Below, piece by piece: positions 20,193-36,639 of a stretch of DNA of 64,000 nucleotides. How positions within the stretch are numbered: the stretch's first letter is position 1; every line of letters begins with the position of its first letter. Both the position numbers and the translations under genes were made by a program. Location of the stretch: contig NC_135170.1 in the NCBI RefSeq assembly GCF_041146795.1, positions 24,980,033 through 25,044,032 on the forward strand. Direction: 5' to 3'. The notes under the pieces were generated by a model. The model was not told the origin of the DNA. It worked only from the letters and a program-made list of their open reading frames with translations, and ran no database searches. The stretch comes from Maylandia zebra. Taxonomy: Eukaryota; Chordata; Actinopteri; Cichliformes; Cichlidae.

Positions 20193-22388
20193 GTAGCCGT
20201 TTAAATCTCTTAAATTTGACCTCTAACGCGTTTTTAGTGTTTGACCTGTCCGTGTAACCAGCTGTCGAGGCATTTGTGTGTGTGTTTTTTAGACTTTACT
20301 CTCCTAAACGTTACGAAGATTATATGGTTATTTCGGGATAAATATCGAGAAGTGTCACCTTAAATGTTTGCTTCATACACCTTTAAATCCCGCTCGTTCT
20401 GTGTGCTGCATTTTTACTTGTAACGCGAGAGCGAGCCGACAGTTTTTGGCGTGAGCCCGAGCCTCTGTGCGGTCATACCTCCCACTATCAGATACCGACA
20501 CGTTCAAACGTCTAAAAATCATCAGCGTCGTTAAATCACAGCCTGTAGCTGCTGGGCTGAATTAGACCTTTTGATACATTTGAGATCAATACCAGCCGTC
20601 ACATAATCGATAAGAGGTTCTTGGTCTCATGCTTTTTATTGAATCTTACGCTTTTTTTTGTCTCATTAAACATGTTTGTCTGTATGGTGGGCTAATCCAT
20701 AACATGGAGACCAAAATATGGACCCAGGGCAGGGGTTGTGCCACCACACCCTATAAAGCTATACAAACCAGCAAAACTTCAAGAAGGAATCTGAAGAAAA
20801 ATGTAGGATTTTTCTGTACAGGAGGGGGGAAAAGTGACTTTGTCAGCATCAACAGAGACACAAATGTGGAAAAGGAAGCACTCTCTTTACTTGCCTTCCC
20901 TTGTCTGTAATTTCCAGATCTTTGCTGGATTCGGGCCATGTCTGTAGCGGTGTTGTTGCAGTAGACAAACAGATCCAGGGATGAACCAGAGAGCTATCCA
21001 AAGGAAATGAAAAATAACAGGAGCTATCCTGTTCTGACTGTCTCTGCTTTTACCTGGTACAGGATATGACTTTGGGTTATTGTCCTGTGTAGGGCTTTGA
21101 TGGGCTACAAGATTTAGCAGAAAGCACCAGATCCCTTTCAAGCCTCTGTATCCTAGCATTGAGAGAGATGTGTAGTGTTTGATCTTTGTCTAGTAAATCA
21201 AAAGAAACTTTTTAGGTACTTCCCTAGAGTGTTGTGTCTGGTCTCCTGACATCCAGCATGTTTTGTCAGAGGAAGCTTTGAAAAATTTCCCTTACTTTCT
21301 GTTACCCCCTCGTTATTATGGTCTGCAGCGCGCTGACACGTGAGGGTCTTATAGACGGGAAGCTGTTCATGACGGCATCTCTGAGGAATGCTGTAAAGGA
21401 AACTGCAGTCAAAGTCATCATCTCTCTGAGTCTAGACTTAGAAGCAACACCCAGGCCCAAGCCAAGCAAGCCACTAGATTCTCTTTATTTATTTATTTTA
21501 TAGGAGACTTTTGTCGAGGCAGTTTACACAAAAATCAGAGCACATTTGATTTCAGCTCAGGGTTTTCCTGTGTCATGTCCACTTGCTGCTGGTCCTATCT
21601 GCAGGAAATCCTTAAAATCCAGGGCCAGATTATAAATATTCCCGGGGCTACAGCAGTGGTAGTGCTGGTTTTGGCAGCTGTTTCACCAGACCCACACATG
21701 AAGCCAACAGCAGCTCTTTCCAGATGTGTTTAATGATTCCCTGACAACAGCTGCGTAGGTCCATATACATCAGAGTTGAATTGCTCACCAGAAAAGAGGA
21801 ACGACTGTCTGTTAAAGTGGTAACTCTGCAAACAGGAAGGAAGATGAAAAACGTACCCACTTGCGAAAAATGTAAGAACTGGACTCACATGTTGATCTTT
21901 TTAGCAAATGAACTCGTCATGTTGAGGTTGCATGAGTTGAGCGAGCTAAGAGGTTAAAACTTAATAATTTAATGCACATAACACTGAAGATTTCCCAGGT
22001 ATATAAAGGCATTGGCACACTGAGCACACGTTATTATCAATTATTTGTGGTATTTGGAAGTAATTGCTTCAAACTGTACTTAAGTTGGGGGGGGTTCTTA
22101 GCATTGTTGATTTATGAGTAACTGAGGATGGACGACCTCATCCCACAGGGTTACGTGGTCAGGATGGTCTGTCGCTGAGATAGGGCCTTTCTTCTCCAGT
22201 GATGAATGAGGAGAATGTTTGATGGTGGCTCTGCTCTGAGATAAGAACGGAATGTGCTCCGCTTGATTTAACATGTCAGAGGATGCAAATGGCAAAACTG
22301 CTGAGCTGTCCGTTTACTAATTCTAATCTAACTGAAAAAATCTGTAAATGTAATACAAATGTGCCTTCAATCCTCAGGTTGCCCTGAC

Positions 22389-26105
<3,717 letters not shown>

Positions 26106-27900
26106 TTGAGGAGCTCCTCAAGCCAGAGAAAGCTCTAAAGAAACTCTTATCTCCTCAACACAGTCTGGGAACACAGAGGGTGTGTATGTGTGTGTGTGTG
26201 TATGTGTGTGTAAGTGTGTGAGTGAATGAAAACAGAGCTGGAGTGATGTGTGAATTTTTTAGCTCGGTGTGTGCAAGAGAGGCTTGTGTCTGTTTTGCAG
26301 CTCTAAGTGCATCTGTGAGTAGGTGCAGTCATTTGCACCAGTCAGCCAAAAAAGCATTGAAAGCACTTTCCTATATTGTGTATATACCCATCGGGGCATG
26401 GACCTGGTGGGCTTCTGGAGCAGCTGTGGTGTCTGGGGAGCACGGGAAGCAGATGTTTCTGGTGCCTCCCACACAGATGTTCAGTAAGTTTGGGAGCTGG
26501 GGACTCTGGAGATCAATGCCTTATACTCTTTCTCAGGCAGTTTAGGAGCTGTTTTGGAGTGTGGCTGGGTGTGTTCTCCTCCAGAAGGAAGGGCACTACC
26601 ATCAGGGAGTGATATACCATGAGGTTAAGCTTAGTACCTGGGGCTTTGCAGCAGAACAGTGCTTCGTAACCAGGTGATCATCATTTTTCACATCAGCTTT
26701 TAGTGGTTTTAATGTTGTGGCTGACTGGTGTGTGTTCCTACCACATTCTCTTCTTGCTTGTGCCTAAAGCTGTACTGCACTGTGCTTGAATGAATGTCAC
26801 TGCAATGTTTTGACCTTAAGATGTCAACTTTGAACTGGCACGGTTACCTAGGTGATTCCACAGTTCATATGAAGACTCATCCTTGACAACTGGTCTATGA
26901 GAGACCACAGCTTCCTTTGAACTTTCCTTCCTTTTCTGTTTCATTGCATTGCACAGTTAAACTAATTTCTGTTTAGATTTTTCTATATTTAAAAAGGGAT
27001 ATGTTCACATTAACTAATTTATCTCACAGTATACTTTAAAGTGAAATTTTCCTGTATGATTTTATTTTATTTTTTTCTTGCATGTGTTTAAATTGAAGAA
27101 TGACCGAAATGAATGTTGACTGTTTAAAGCCATGTAGCCGTGCTGCAGTTGTTCCTCTTGTTACTGGCTGATGTCTGGAGTGCTTGTGGAAATATCAGCT
27201 TGTTCTCCCCTCTGGGTTAAACCTGAATTTACAGGTTTCTGCTGCTGTCGAGTGTATTCCTCTGCAGACGTCCACTGACGTTTTTTCAAGAGAACAGTAT
27301 TGCCTTTTTATAATATTTAATGTATTGATTTTTTTTTTTTTGTGTCGTTCCAGGCTTATTACCTCATTGTGACATGTTAGGAGTTAGCAGCTATTAATTA
27401 TTGATGGGTGTCATTTTTGGCTCATACAAATCAAACTGCTTAAAACTGACTCAAGGATTTTTTTTTCCCCTCAGTTTTATCTGGAGTTATGGTGCATTAA
27501 TAACAACAACTATAATGTTATTTTGGCAATACTTACATTTTTACATATTTGGCTCTGCATCCCCTCACTTACATATCTTTAATTCCTCAGCGTCACCAAT
27601 TTGCACCCTAAAGGCTCACACAAAGACTTGTATTCATTGTTAGTTGATCATTTGATGCCACTTGGGGCACAATAGGAGCCTGTTACTTAAATTGGTTCTA
27701 TAGTTGGTGTATAGCTTGTATAGATGACAATTTTGCCTACCACTTTGTGGATATTGACATTTGGCAATAAGGTCCTATTTATTTCAGATTCTGTATGGCA
27801 TGTGTTCGGATAATGGGTTTTACTATTGTACGGTGGTTAAGCCCATTGTATTATGATATCAAATTGTTTAAATAAAGATTGATATGATGGATGTGTTGTT
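26106..27900 (+). other. ndel1: ndel1 3' untranslated region
   Basis: After the tga at 26103-26105 no further coding similarity is seen until an AATAAA at 27871-27876, the best polyadenylation signal. It holds a short (GT)n near 26178-26220 and T-rich runs. The roughly 1.8-kb length is inferred from the signal position only. Confidence 0.5.
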
Positions 27901-27954
27901 TTTTTTGTTTTTTGTTTTTTTTTTGAAATGTACACAGTAGTAGTGAATCAAGAT

Positions 27955-28195
27955 ATAGTGGTTTTGTTTACTAATCAGAAGGTTGATGGTTTGATCTCTG
28001 GCTCTTCCAGCCTTTGTGTTGAAGTATCCTTAAACAAGATATTAAACCCAGCGCATCCATCAGGAGTGAGAATGTTACAAGGTTACAACTTGTTCGACAT
28101 AGAAAATGAGCAATAATTTGAACATCTGTGTAAATGAGACTAGTAATAAGAAAAAACTTTGAGTGCACAAACTGAATAGAAAAGCACCATTACTA
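27955..28195 (+). repeat. Decayed SINE-like teleost repeat
   Basis: taatcagaaggttgatggtt, gatctctggctcttccag, gttgaagtatccttaaacaa and gatattaaacccagc follow a tRNA-related repeat that is common in fishes. A sister copy lies at 49555-49815. It occupies the gap between the two convergent genes. Confidence 0.55.
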
Positions 28196-28489
28196 ACCAT
28201 TCAACAGTGTCCCAGGTTAGAAGGGTGGTAGTGGTTTAAAGGAGCTTCATGATTACACAGCACAAAGAGCGCTTACTTTTACTTTTCCAAAGCATCGTTT
28301 TCCCAAAGGTTTTTTTGTTTTGTTCTTTTTGTCACACTGCACAATGGTACAATTTGTCTTTTAATTCAGTGAAATATTGGTGTTGTCATAGATCTTAAAA
28401 AAAACAGAACAGTTCGGCAATTTAAGTTTCATAGTTTGGTTAAGAAAGTTTTATGGTTGGTTTAAAAACAACAACAACAACAATGTAAT

Positions 28490-28595
28490 AATTTTTATTT
28501 ATATAGCACCCACAACTACAATTTAAAAAGAACATGGAAATGTTCCAGTTTCCACTGTTCTGCATTTCAGGTGCTCTCCAACCGTGGACACAAAA
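28490..28595 (-). other. acsf2: acsf2 3' untranslated region with a polyadenylation signal
   Basis: About 100 bases beyond the acsf2 stop the minus strand reads aataaa (28499-28494). The strand also shows tatataaataaa here, which is shared with repeats, so the exact cleavage site is uncertain. Confidence 0.4.
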
Positions 28596-31500
28596 TTAAA
28601 GGCCCAACTTCTTCTCCATTGTTTCCTTTAATATGTTCTTCTTGATCTAGAAAAATATTTCATTTCATATTAATTATGTGTTATGAGTATATAAATACAT
28701 GGCGGAAACAGATGGCATGTTGGTGTGAACGTTTCCTACCTTTCCAGAGACCGTGAGAGGGTAGCTGTCCACAAATAACACATAGTGTGGGATCTTGAAG
28801 TGAGAAATCTAAAAGCAAGAGTGGGCAAGCTACAGTCATGCTTCAATTTAAAGTGGTTACAGGTGCTAGCAGTCTTATGTTTTATCTCTTCCTACCTGGC
28901 CTTTGCAGAAAGCTCTTATCTCTTCCGCACTGGAACTCTGACCCTCCTTCAGCTTGATGCAAGCACAAACTTGCTCACCCAGCCGCTCATCTTTCACTCC
29001 AACCACCTGAAAGCACGGGAAGGAAGAGTTACAGTTTATACCGAACACTACAGCTGATTAATGCGTATTCTCAGAGGCTGCTTATTGCTTACAACAACCA
29101 AAATAGTATTTTTAAGCTCTATACCCACACAGAGACACTACTTAGTACTCATATGCTGCCCCCAAGTGGTTTAATCTTACCTGCACTTCCTTTACTTTGG
29201 GATGCTTGTAGAGAAATTGCTCTATCTCAACTGGATAGATGTTCTCTCCTCCTCGAATGATCATATCCTTTATGCGTCCTTCAATGGAGCAGTATCCCAG
29301 ACTGTTCAGACTGGCTGTGTCACTGTACAGACAACAACTACACTTCCCACACTGCCCTCTACTCAACAATTGTGTATCTAGGGACATATGTGAAACTCCA
29401 CCTTACCCAGTCCTGTACCAGCGGTCTTGGGAGATCACCTCTCTGGTTTTCTCTGGCTCATCCCAGTACCCATGCATCACACAGCTGCCTCTGATCAGCA
29501 GCTCACCTGAGGCCCCAAGAGGGACAATCTCCCCAGTAGTGGGGTCCACCAATTTAGCCTAAGGTTAAGGCATGCAAAAATACCACGTGTCACTGTGTTA
29601 GAGGGATGTGTAGATGAAGGTTTGTGTGGGAAAGAAATTATACCTCAGTGTGACCCAGGATGCATCCTACGGTGTTAATCTTCAGCTTCTCGTTGTCCTC
29701 TGGAAACCCAAGAAATGTAACAGGACTATTTTCAGTTGTTCCATAGCATAACTGGGGGAAAAATGATTTGCATATGTTGCTATGTGCTGGTACGTGCTTC
29801 TCCGGTAAGTTTTAGTGTTATCTGAAGAGGTATCATCTCACTGTTATCTCCTTCATATTCATGTCTGTTGTCAGTCTTCTCACAATCTCTGGAGGGCACG
29901 GAGAACCTCCCATGATCCCTAAAAATGCAGTAGCAAATATGAAGGGTAGACATGACACCAATTTTAACCCATTAAATGTGGTGTCATGTCTTTTGGTCTC
30001 TCACCAGCTTCAACTGAAGACAAATCATATTTTTGTAAATCTTGGCTTAGCAGATCAGTGAACATGGTGGGGGTACCGTACACAAAATTGCACCTGGAGT
30101 AAAAGAAAAGACATGGATGGTAATCTGTGAAAGTGCTTATTCTCGTACAGCTGGACACTTATGATAGTGAAGATGAGTGGTGCTGTACTTTTCACTTTGA
30201 ATGGCCTCTAAATTGGCACAGCTGTTGTAGGCTGCGGAAGGAAAAACTAGCGTGATGCCGTGAACTGCCATGCTCATTCCTCCAAGCACGGAGCCGAAGC
30301 AGTGGTAGAATGGAACAGGCACACACACTCGCACCCGAGGCTGATGGTGAATAGAGATAAGGAAGTAATTCACTATTATTTGTGCTTTCTTCTTGTTAGT
30401 AACACGTACATGAACTTACTCTCCATCCGTAACCGACGCGGAGGCCCAGGAAGTAGGCATTATTTACAATGTTGTGGTGGGAAAGCACAGCTCCTTTTGG
30501 GTTCCCAGTCGTACCCTTATACAAATGAGCAATTTGTACAACAATGAGCAGAATGATTATTAGATCGTTTTCAATGCTCTAATTGTTGTTACAGGTCAAT
30601 ATGATACATGTGTGCCCTGGAAAAAGTTGAAACACTGAATGTTACTGATGTAAACTGAATGTTGATGGGGTCATCAAAGGAAAGCTTGCTCTGCAGATCC
30701 ATCAGCTCTCTGTGGTGCCGACTCTCCCCTGCTTGCATCACATCATCTACGTGGAGCATCCCTGGCTGCCTGCTGTCGGTCACAATCACCATTTCCAAGT
30801 ATGGCAACCTAAAAAAAAACATGACCATATCTTTGTCTCAAATCCTAAACAGCTTCAACTTCAACACTATCATTTTTTTAAAAGTGATAAGTTATAAAAA
30901 GATTTCATAGTCCCTTAATATCAGCAGAGGAGGGATATTTGAATCTGACTAACCTGGAGCTTTTAAATTTGCCTCCTGGTGTTGTGCCAATCTCTGGGCA
31001 AATCTCCCTCAGCATCTCACAAAATCTCTGGGTTTTAAAGCTGGTTGGACATACCACTGCCTTACACTGGACCTAGATGCAACAAATCTGTTTAAATACA
31101 TTCAAATTCCTTTACGCTTGAATAATCCAGTAAATTATCAGTAACCGATGGAAGTACAGCATAGAAATTGTAAGCAGGCTAAACATTTCTATTCAATTTC
31201 AGGCTATTGTCCCAATAGGGCCAACTGACTGTACCTTTAGTATAGTGAACTCCACTTCCTTTACCTGATAGGCTGGGTTCAAGGGCACCTGCAAAGATAA
31301 CAGTTCAAAGACAAAAGTTTTATCCATGCAAAGCTTCACTGTCTTTTTTCAAAAGACTACAGAAATCATACCATATCATTCAAATCAATTTTATTTAAAG
31401 AGCACCAAATCACAATAACAGTTGCCTCAAGATGCTTTATATTGTAGGTAGACCCTACAATAATGCATACAGAGAAAAACCCAACAATCATATGACCCCC

Positions 31501-33583
31501 TATGAGCGAGCAGGTTGGCGACAGTAGGAAGGAAAAACTCCCTCACACGAGAGAAGGAAGACAGGATAAAAGACATGCTGTGGAAGAGAGCCAGAGATTA
31601 ATAACAAGTATGATTTAATGCAGAGAGGTCTGTTAACACATAGTGAGTGAGAAAGGTGTCTGATTATGCACATTATACTATAGGTGATGATGACAGATTA
31701 CTTTTGAGCTGGTGAGCATAAAATTGTGAGATTACATAACAGCTCCTCTATGCAACTGTCAGGTTCAATGTCCTTGTCACTTACATTTGACTGTGTTTGA
31801 TAACACAAGCTACGGTGCTGTAAAAGCTGTTTCAAGGGCATGTACACAGCTCCTGTACTAACCAGTATGATTCCAGCCTTGGCTGAAGCAAACTGGAAAA
31901 GGATCCACTGATATGTGTTTGGCCCCCAGACTCCCAGTCGATCGCCTCGCTTCAGCCCCAGAGCAAGAAGGCCTGCAGCAGCCTTGTCAACCTGCACAAA
32001 AATAAAATGACAAAAAAAAAAAAACACACAACACTTTCAAAAGTTAAAAATGATTAACAGGGTTCTGTGGTAAAAAGCAGCAAACTTAAATAAGCTTCTT
32101 CTGTCTTTTCTTTTTGTTTTTAAGTCTCTTTCTGATGTCAGTAAGATGGGCTTTTTCACACAGCTAATCTTATTTTTTAATTTCTTCAAAAGACAAACTA
32201 CAGATGGTGCACAGAGAGTCACTATCAAACCAGGTTAATACTTTCCAGGAACCACATTTTATGTCCATGCTTTTCTTAAAATGATGTAATCGGGTTTAAC
32301 AATCAACCAGATTCTTATGCAAAGTCATCACTGACAGTAAAGGTCCTACATCTTGGATCTTAATGGGAAAAGCCCATATTAATATGATTAAAACGTCAGA
32401 TTCAACCACTAAAACAACAACTAAATACATATAAATAACATGTAAGGGTTGTCAAATGCATGAAAAAGCAAAAGCTAAATGGATGAAATCACGTACGTCT
32501 TGTTGAAACTGTGCAAACGTTTTTCGGATGCCATCCTGCACAAAGATCACAGCTTCCCGTTCAGGCCAGCGTTGGGCAGTTGCATCCAGACTCTGGCTCA
32601 CAGTCAGGGGGAGTAGTGAGAAAGAGGAGGTGCCGTGGACATAGCTGGTGGTCAGTGATGGGTTTTGAGGAGGACTGTCCACGTGAAGAGCCCTGATATA
32701 GAACACAGGGTTCGGAGATCAGATGGTACGACCTGTGAGTTTAGTGCATTTTTAGTGATATTATTGCCGATAATACCCAACTGGAATCCACAGGTCGTAA
32801 TTGTCATTAATGAGGAGATTGTTGCAAAGGCTCACCTTTTAGCACATTCACTTCACCAGATGCACCTTGTTTCTTTTCCTCACCTTTGATTGGGTGTGGT
32901 GCTTGGCCTTAATTGCACTCACCTGTCACTCGTTATATAAGGACTGCACTCACCTACCGCTCACTCTTTCTTCACTCCCACAAGGGGCAGCCGCTGAGGT
33001 GAGTTTCTCTTTGAGTCGCCTGAGTTCATGTATCATTTTGAGTCACTTAAATCATACTTTGTCCTTTTTAGAGATAGCAGTCCATGTGTCTTTCCTTCCT
33101 TTACCCATTATTCAATAAAATGACAAAACCTGTAAATGATTGACTGCTTATTCTCATTCTAATCAGATGAGCCCATGATGATGACTACTTAAACCCTGAA
33201 CCTTCCTTCCTCCAAAACAGAGATTGTTTAAATATTTACCTTTAAGTCAAATAAATAAAAAATGCATTCAAACATGCACCAGTGCACAGTAATCAAGCTC
33301 AGTCTCACTGTTAAAAGCTAAGAACAATCAGGGCATAAAATGACTAATGCAATTAAAATGATCGTTTTGAAGAGCCAATGCAATGAAAAAACCTAAAAAA
33401 TGATGAATCTTTATGCTGCTCAGAATTGCACATGTGCTAAAAATTAGTCACATAAACTTACCGGCACCACTGCAGTAAAGCTGCGGAGCATGATTTCCAC
33501 GTGTTGCTGTATTTGAGTCCATTCACACATCTGAGACTGTGGGCACAGGATCCGAGCAGCAAGGATAAAATCTGTGTCGGCAT
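28596..33583 (-). CDS. acsf2: Acyl-CoA synthetase family member 2 (609 aa, 16 exons)
   Basis: ANL-superfamily enzyme that activates medium-chain fatty acids to acyl-CoA via an acyl-AMP, thought to act in mitochondria (family knowledge). Exons, 5' to 3': 33583-33462, 32692-32497, 31991-31863, 31288-31235, 31072-30954, 30808-30646, 30515-30420, 30340-30189, 30093-30005, 29918-29842, 29751-29644, 29558-29407, 29322-29181, 29006-28896, 28808-28740, 28646-28596. All use AG/GT and keep frame; 609 residues against 615 in human. The start [10 protein letters not shown] opens a 40-residue, acid-free, Arg/Lys-containing leader that suits import. Visible motifs: [10 protein letters not shown], the ATP/AMP loop [15 protein letters not shown] split by an intron, [27 protein letters not shown] and the C-terminal SGKIKK lysine. 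No key residue is missing. A dispersed repeat sits in intron 3. It converges on ndel1. Confidence 0.95.
31380..31665 (+). repeat. Percomorph dispersed repeat in acsf2 intron 3
   Basis: ttttatttaaagagcaccaa, gcctcaagatgctttatatt, gtagaccctacaataatgc, tatgaccccctatgagcga, gagagaaggaagacaggata and aacacatagtgagtgagaaa are, in this order, a repeat I remember as very abundant in cichlid and related fish genomes. A middle section is missing here (the jump after ctccctcacac). It is the best single hint of a percomorph host. Confidence 0.65.
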
Positions 33584-35170
33584 TAGACTGACAGCTGGAT
33601 CTAAGTAGAGTGAAAATACATCTAGGTTGCAAAATGCTGGGTCTTGTAAATAAATATTGCTGACTGCTGGTTTGCTCTGGATTTTATTACTTCATGTGTA
33701 ATCTTTAACTTCCACTCACCCTCACTGGCTGACGTGCGTGTATATTCAGGGTTAATCATTTCCAAGTGAATGTCAGTGGTTAATTTCAGTGCATTCAGGA
33801 TTGCAATCTTTGATTTCATTGATATTAAGTGTTAACTGTGTGCATGATGCACCACAGGCTCATGAAACCAAAGACAAAGTAAAAGCATATTCACCCAAAT
33901 TTTGATTGTCTGCTTGTGTTCCCCTTGGAGTATTCCAGGACTACAGTGATCTTCTGATAGTCATCACTGATCACTTATCGCTCAGTCTGTCAGAAGAAAT
34001 GCAGTTGTCTGATACAACAGAGCAGCCTACACTATACAACAGCGAATCTGGACAGTTTTAGGAGTGTATGTAGTCAGTATTAAATTCAAAGTTCAACATT
34101 TTTCTTTGTAACTCAGCTGTCCTCCTATCATTAACAATGTCAGTCTGTCTTGTCTGTGCAATCATTCACTGCAGTCCAGAGCAGATTATTTATTATTCAC
34201 AGTTATCCACATGTTCATCTTATGTGAAATGCTACTAAGATTTTGTTTTTTGGTTTTTTTGTTGTTGTTTTTTAAAAACCAGCATGAGCACCTCTATAAA
34301 AGTAGAGGTTTTGGCAGTTTTCTGGTGTGGAGCATTCAGGTGTATGCTAACACAATCTCACACTCTTCCCCAGCAAATACACCCCAAGGTCAGGCAATGC
34401 AATGCTCAGTGGCACTGTAATAAAAACAAACTAACAAAACAGGAGCTACATCTCAGACACTACGGGGCTCAGTTCAAATGTTAAAGTCCATGACAATTAG
34501 AACAGTTAGAAAAAGACTAATTACCATGGGTTGTTTGGAAGGGTTAACAGGAAGAAGCACCTTCTCTCTGAAGAAACATGGTAGCACGGCTTATTCGATT
34601 CCCAGCTATTGGAAACTAGTCTTGTAGTCACTGATTCAAGTACGAACCTCTCTGTATACCAAAGTGTTCTAGAGCCAAATGTGAAGCCATTTGTCCGACA
34701 CAAAGTTTGGCCATAATTTGTTTATTCTTAATAAAAAAAAAAAAATGTAACAGTTGTAAAATAAAGTTTCTCATTTTACCAGTATTTCTTCTTGTAGTGT
34801 TTTGTTTTCAGGTCTCTGAAAGATTATTAATTATTGGTTTATTTTGGCTTGAAATCAGCTAAAAATTTTACAAATTTTACTTTATTGTAAAAATTACCAG
34901 GTTTGTGGTTCATTTCATTCAGCTCTTTAGAGTAAAGCTGGAAAAATTAGTAAAGCACATTCATGCCAAATTACAGCTATTTACTTGCATTTATTATCAG
35001 AATAATTCATTTCAGCATTGAATGTTATGTTTAGTTGATTTCTATTTTTTTCTTCTTTTTTTTTCTTTGTTTCATTGTACTATTTGTCCTTCGTCCCTAT
35101 TCACGATCGTCACACACACCAAACAGCAGATGGCAATTTTAAGCCATGTAGGCAGTTAAACTGTTTGACC
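33584..35170. other. Intergenic between the acsf2 and atp5pd promoters
   Basis: The first bases would be acsf2 5' UTR and promoter, but no TATA box or clear CpG cluster is visible. The rest is AT-rich with short frames lacking similarity. The last 90 bases before the LINE at 35179 may be the displaced upstream part of the atp5pd promoter. Confidence 0.45.
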
Positions 35171-35178
35171 GTCTTCCG

Positions 35179-36599
35179 TAAATGATGGAAGTGATACAAG
35201 AGTGAATGTTATAACAGGGTCCGAATCAGCAATTGGCCTTACTTTGGAGTCAAACTCATTGGGAGGTAATTGTTCCTGGCAGGTACTGAAAGTGACCATT
35301 ATCCTATAATGACAGAGATTGAGTTGATTATAGAGAAACAGGATATAAGGGGGTGAAGAAGTGGTGTTTTAATGATCCTGATTGGGATACATTTAGAATA
35401 GTTAGTGATCAAGAAATGCAAAAGATTGATATGAATGTGGGGGTGGATGAGTTAAATTATTCTATTTGTGAGGCAGTTTTAGAGGCGGCAAGCAGGGTGA
35501 TAAAAAGGAAAGAAGGTAGAAGGAAGAAGACAATTGTACCTTGGTGGACGAAGAAGTGTGATAAAGTGATTAGGCTTTTAAGATATTAAAGAAGAATCAC
35601 AATTTTCAGAATTTCACTGAATATAAAAGATAACAAGCTAAGGTAAAAACAACCATTAAAAATGCAAAGAGGGAATTCTGGAGGGGTTTTTGTAATTCAG
35701 TGGGGAGGGAGACAAAAATACAGAATGTTTGGTCAATGATTAGAAGGATGAATGGTATGAAAAGGGAGTATCGTTATCCAATCTTGAGGGATGGAGTAGT
35801 AACATGAGATGAGAAAAAGGCAAATGTGTTGGCAAAAACTTTTAACATCCACAGTTCAGGCAATGTTAGTAAGGAAGGGCGATGAGGAAGAGAAATGACA
35901 ATTACAGAGAATGGAGACTTATTGGAACTGGTAGAGGATACAGATGATTCATTAAATATTCCTTTTACAAAGACAGAACTACATCGAGTACTCTAGAAAT
36001 CTAAATTATCAGCACCAGGAATAGATCAGGCATGCTATATCATGTTAAACCAACTCAGTGAGTCAGCTAAAGATCTTTTGTTAGAGTTGTATAACAGAGT
36101 TTGGGAGGGTGGAAAACTGCCACAAAGCTGGAAGGAGGCTGTGGTGGTGTCCACCCAGGAAATTTACAGGCCTATCGCTTTAACATCAAATGTCTGCAAA
36201 GTAATGGAACGAATGATAAATGAAAGATTAATATACTATACAGAAAGTAAAGGCTATATATCTAAACATCAAAGTGGGTTCCGAAGAGGGAGAAATGCAA
36301 TGGATCCGGTATTGTGTTTGGAACATGAACTCAGCAGAAATAAATAAAGAGAATGTAGTTGCAGTGTTTTTTGACATAGAAAAGGCTTACAATATGATGT
36401 GGAGAGAAACTGGTGTAGCAGTTGTGGTCCCAGAGTTTATGGTGGAAATAGGGAAAAGGATTAATGATGGGCTTTGTTTGTTTGGGTTTTTTAGGGTTTT
36501 TTGAGTGATATTCCAGACCACACTCCATACCAGTTGGTGGCGGTAATGCACCTTTCAGTTGTTTGCCAACCGCCAATATATATGTAGAAGAAGAAGACA
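35179..36599 (+). mobile_element. Decayed non-LTR retrotransposon (I/Jockey-like reverse transcriptase)
   Basis: Translations in shifting frames give pieces of a LINE polyprotein: a linker (KKWCFNDPDWDTF; VPWWTKKCDKVI at 35353-35589), NAKREFWRGFCNS near 35655-35700, and reverse transcriptase at 36042-36420 (LPQSWKEAVVV, YRPIALTSNVCKVMERMINE, KHQSGFRRGRNAMDPV, then FFDIEKAYNMMWRE). Stops, a deletion before YRPIALTS, and loss of everything after MMWRE show it is dead. Its 3' end (ccagttggtggcggtaatgc ... gccaaccgccaat, then gaagaagaag) is a LINE tail frequent in fishes. gtcttccg occurs at both borders (35171-35178 and 36600-36607), a likely target duplication. The clade name is tentative. Confidence 0.75.
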
Positions 36600-36639
36600 G
36601 TCTTCCGCTTCCTGTCGGCGGTCTGTCCCTGCGGAGTTG
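36600..36639 (+). promoter_or_regulatory. atp5pd: Probable atp5pd promoter core and untranslated exon 1
   Basis: GC-rich tcttccgcttcctgtcggcg carries ETS-type cttccg and ttcctg cores, usual for nuclear genes of mitochondrial proteins. It ends in the donor gagttg|gtatgt at 36639/36640. The coding exon starts at an acceptor at 39610/39611, upstream of the ATG, so a non-coding exon must exist and this is the best candidate. The LINE tail touches it directly. Confidence 0.5.

Noticed and set aside
29142-29387. Downstream extension of acsf2 frames into introns (for example after 31863 and 29181)
   Set aside because: Consensus donors end the exons and the extensions lose similarity to the family at exactly those points.
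32860-33120. Promoter-like ttatataagg in acsf2 intron 1 as an alternative start
   Set aside because: No open coding exon with family similarity follows on either strand; it may belong to an unidentified repeat.
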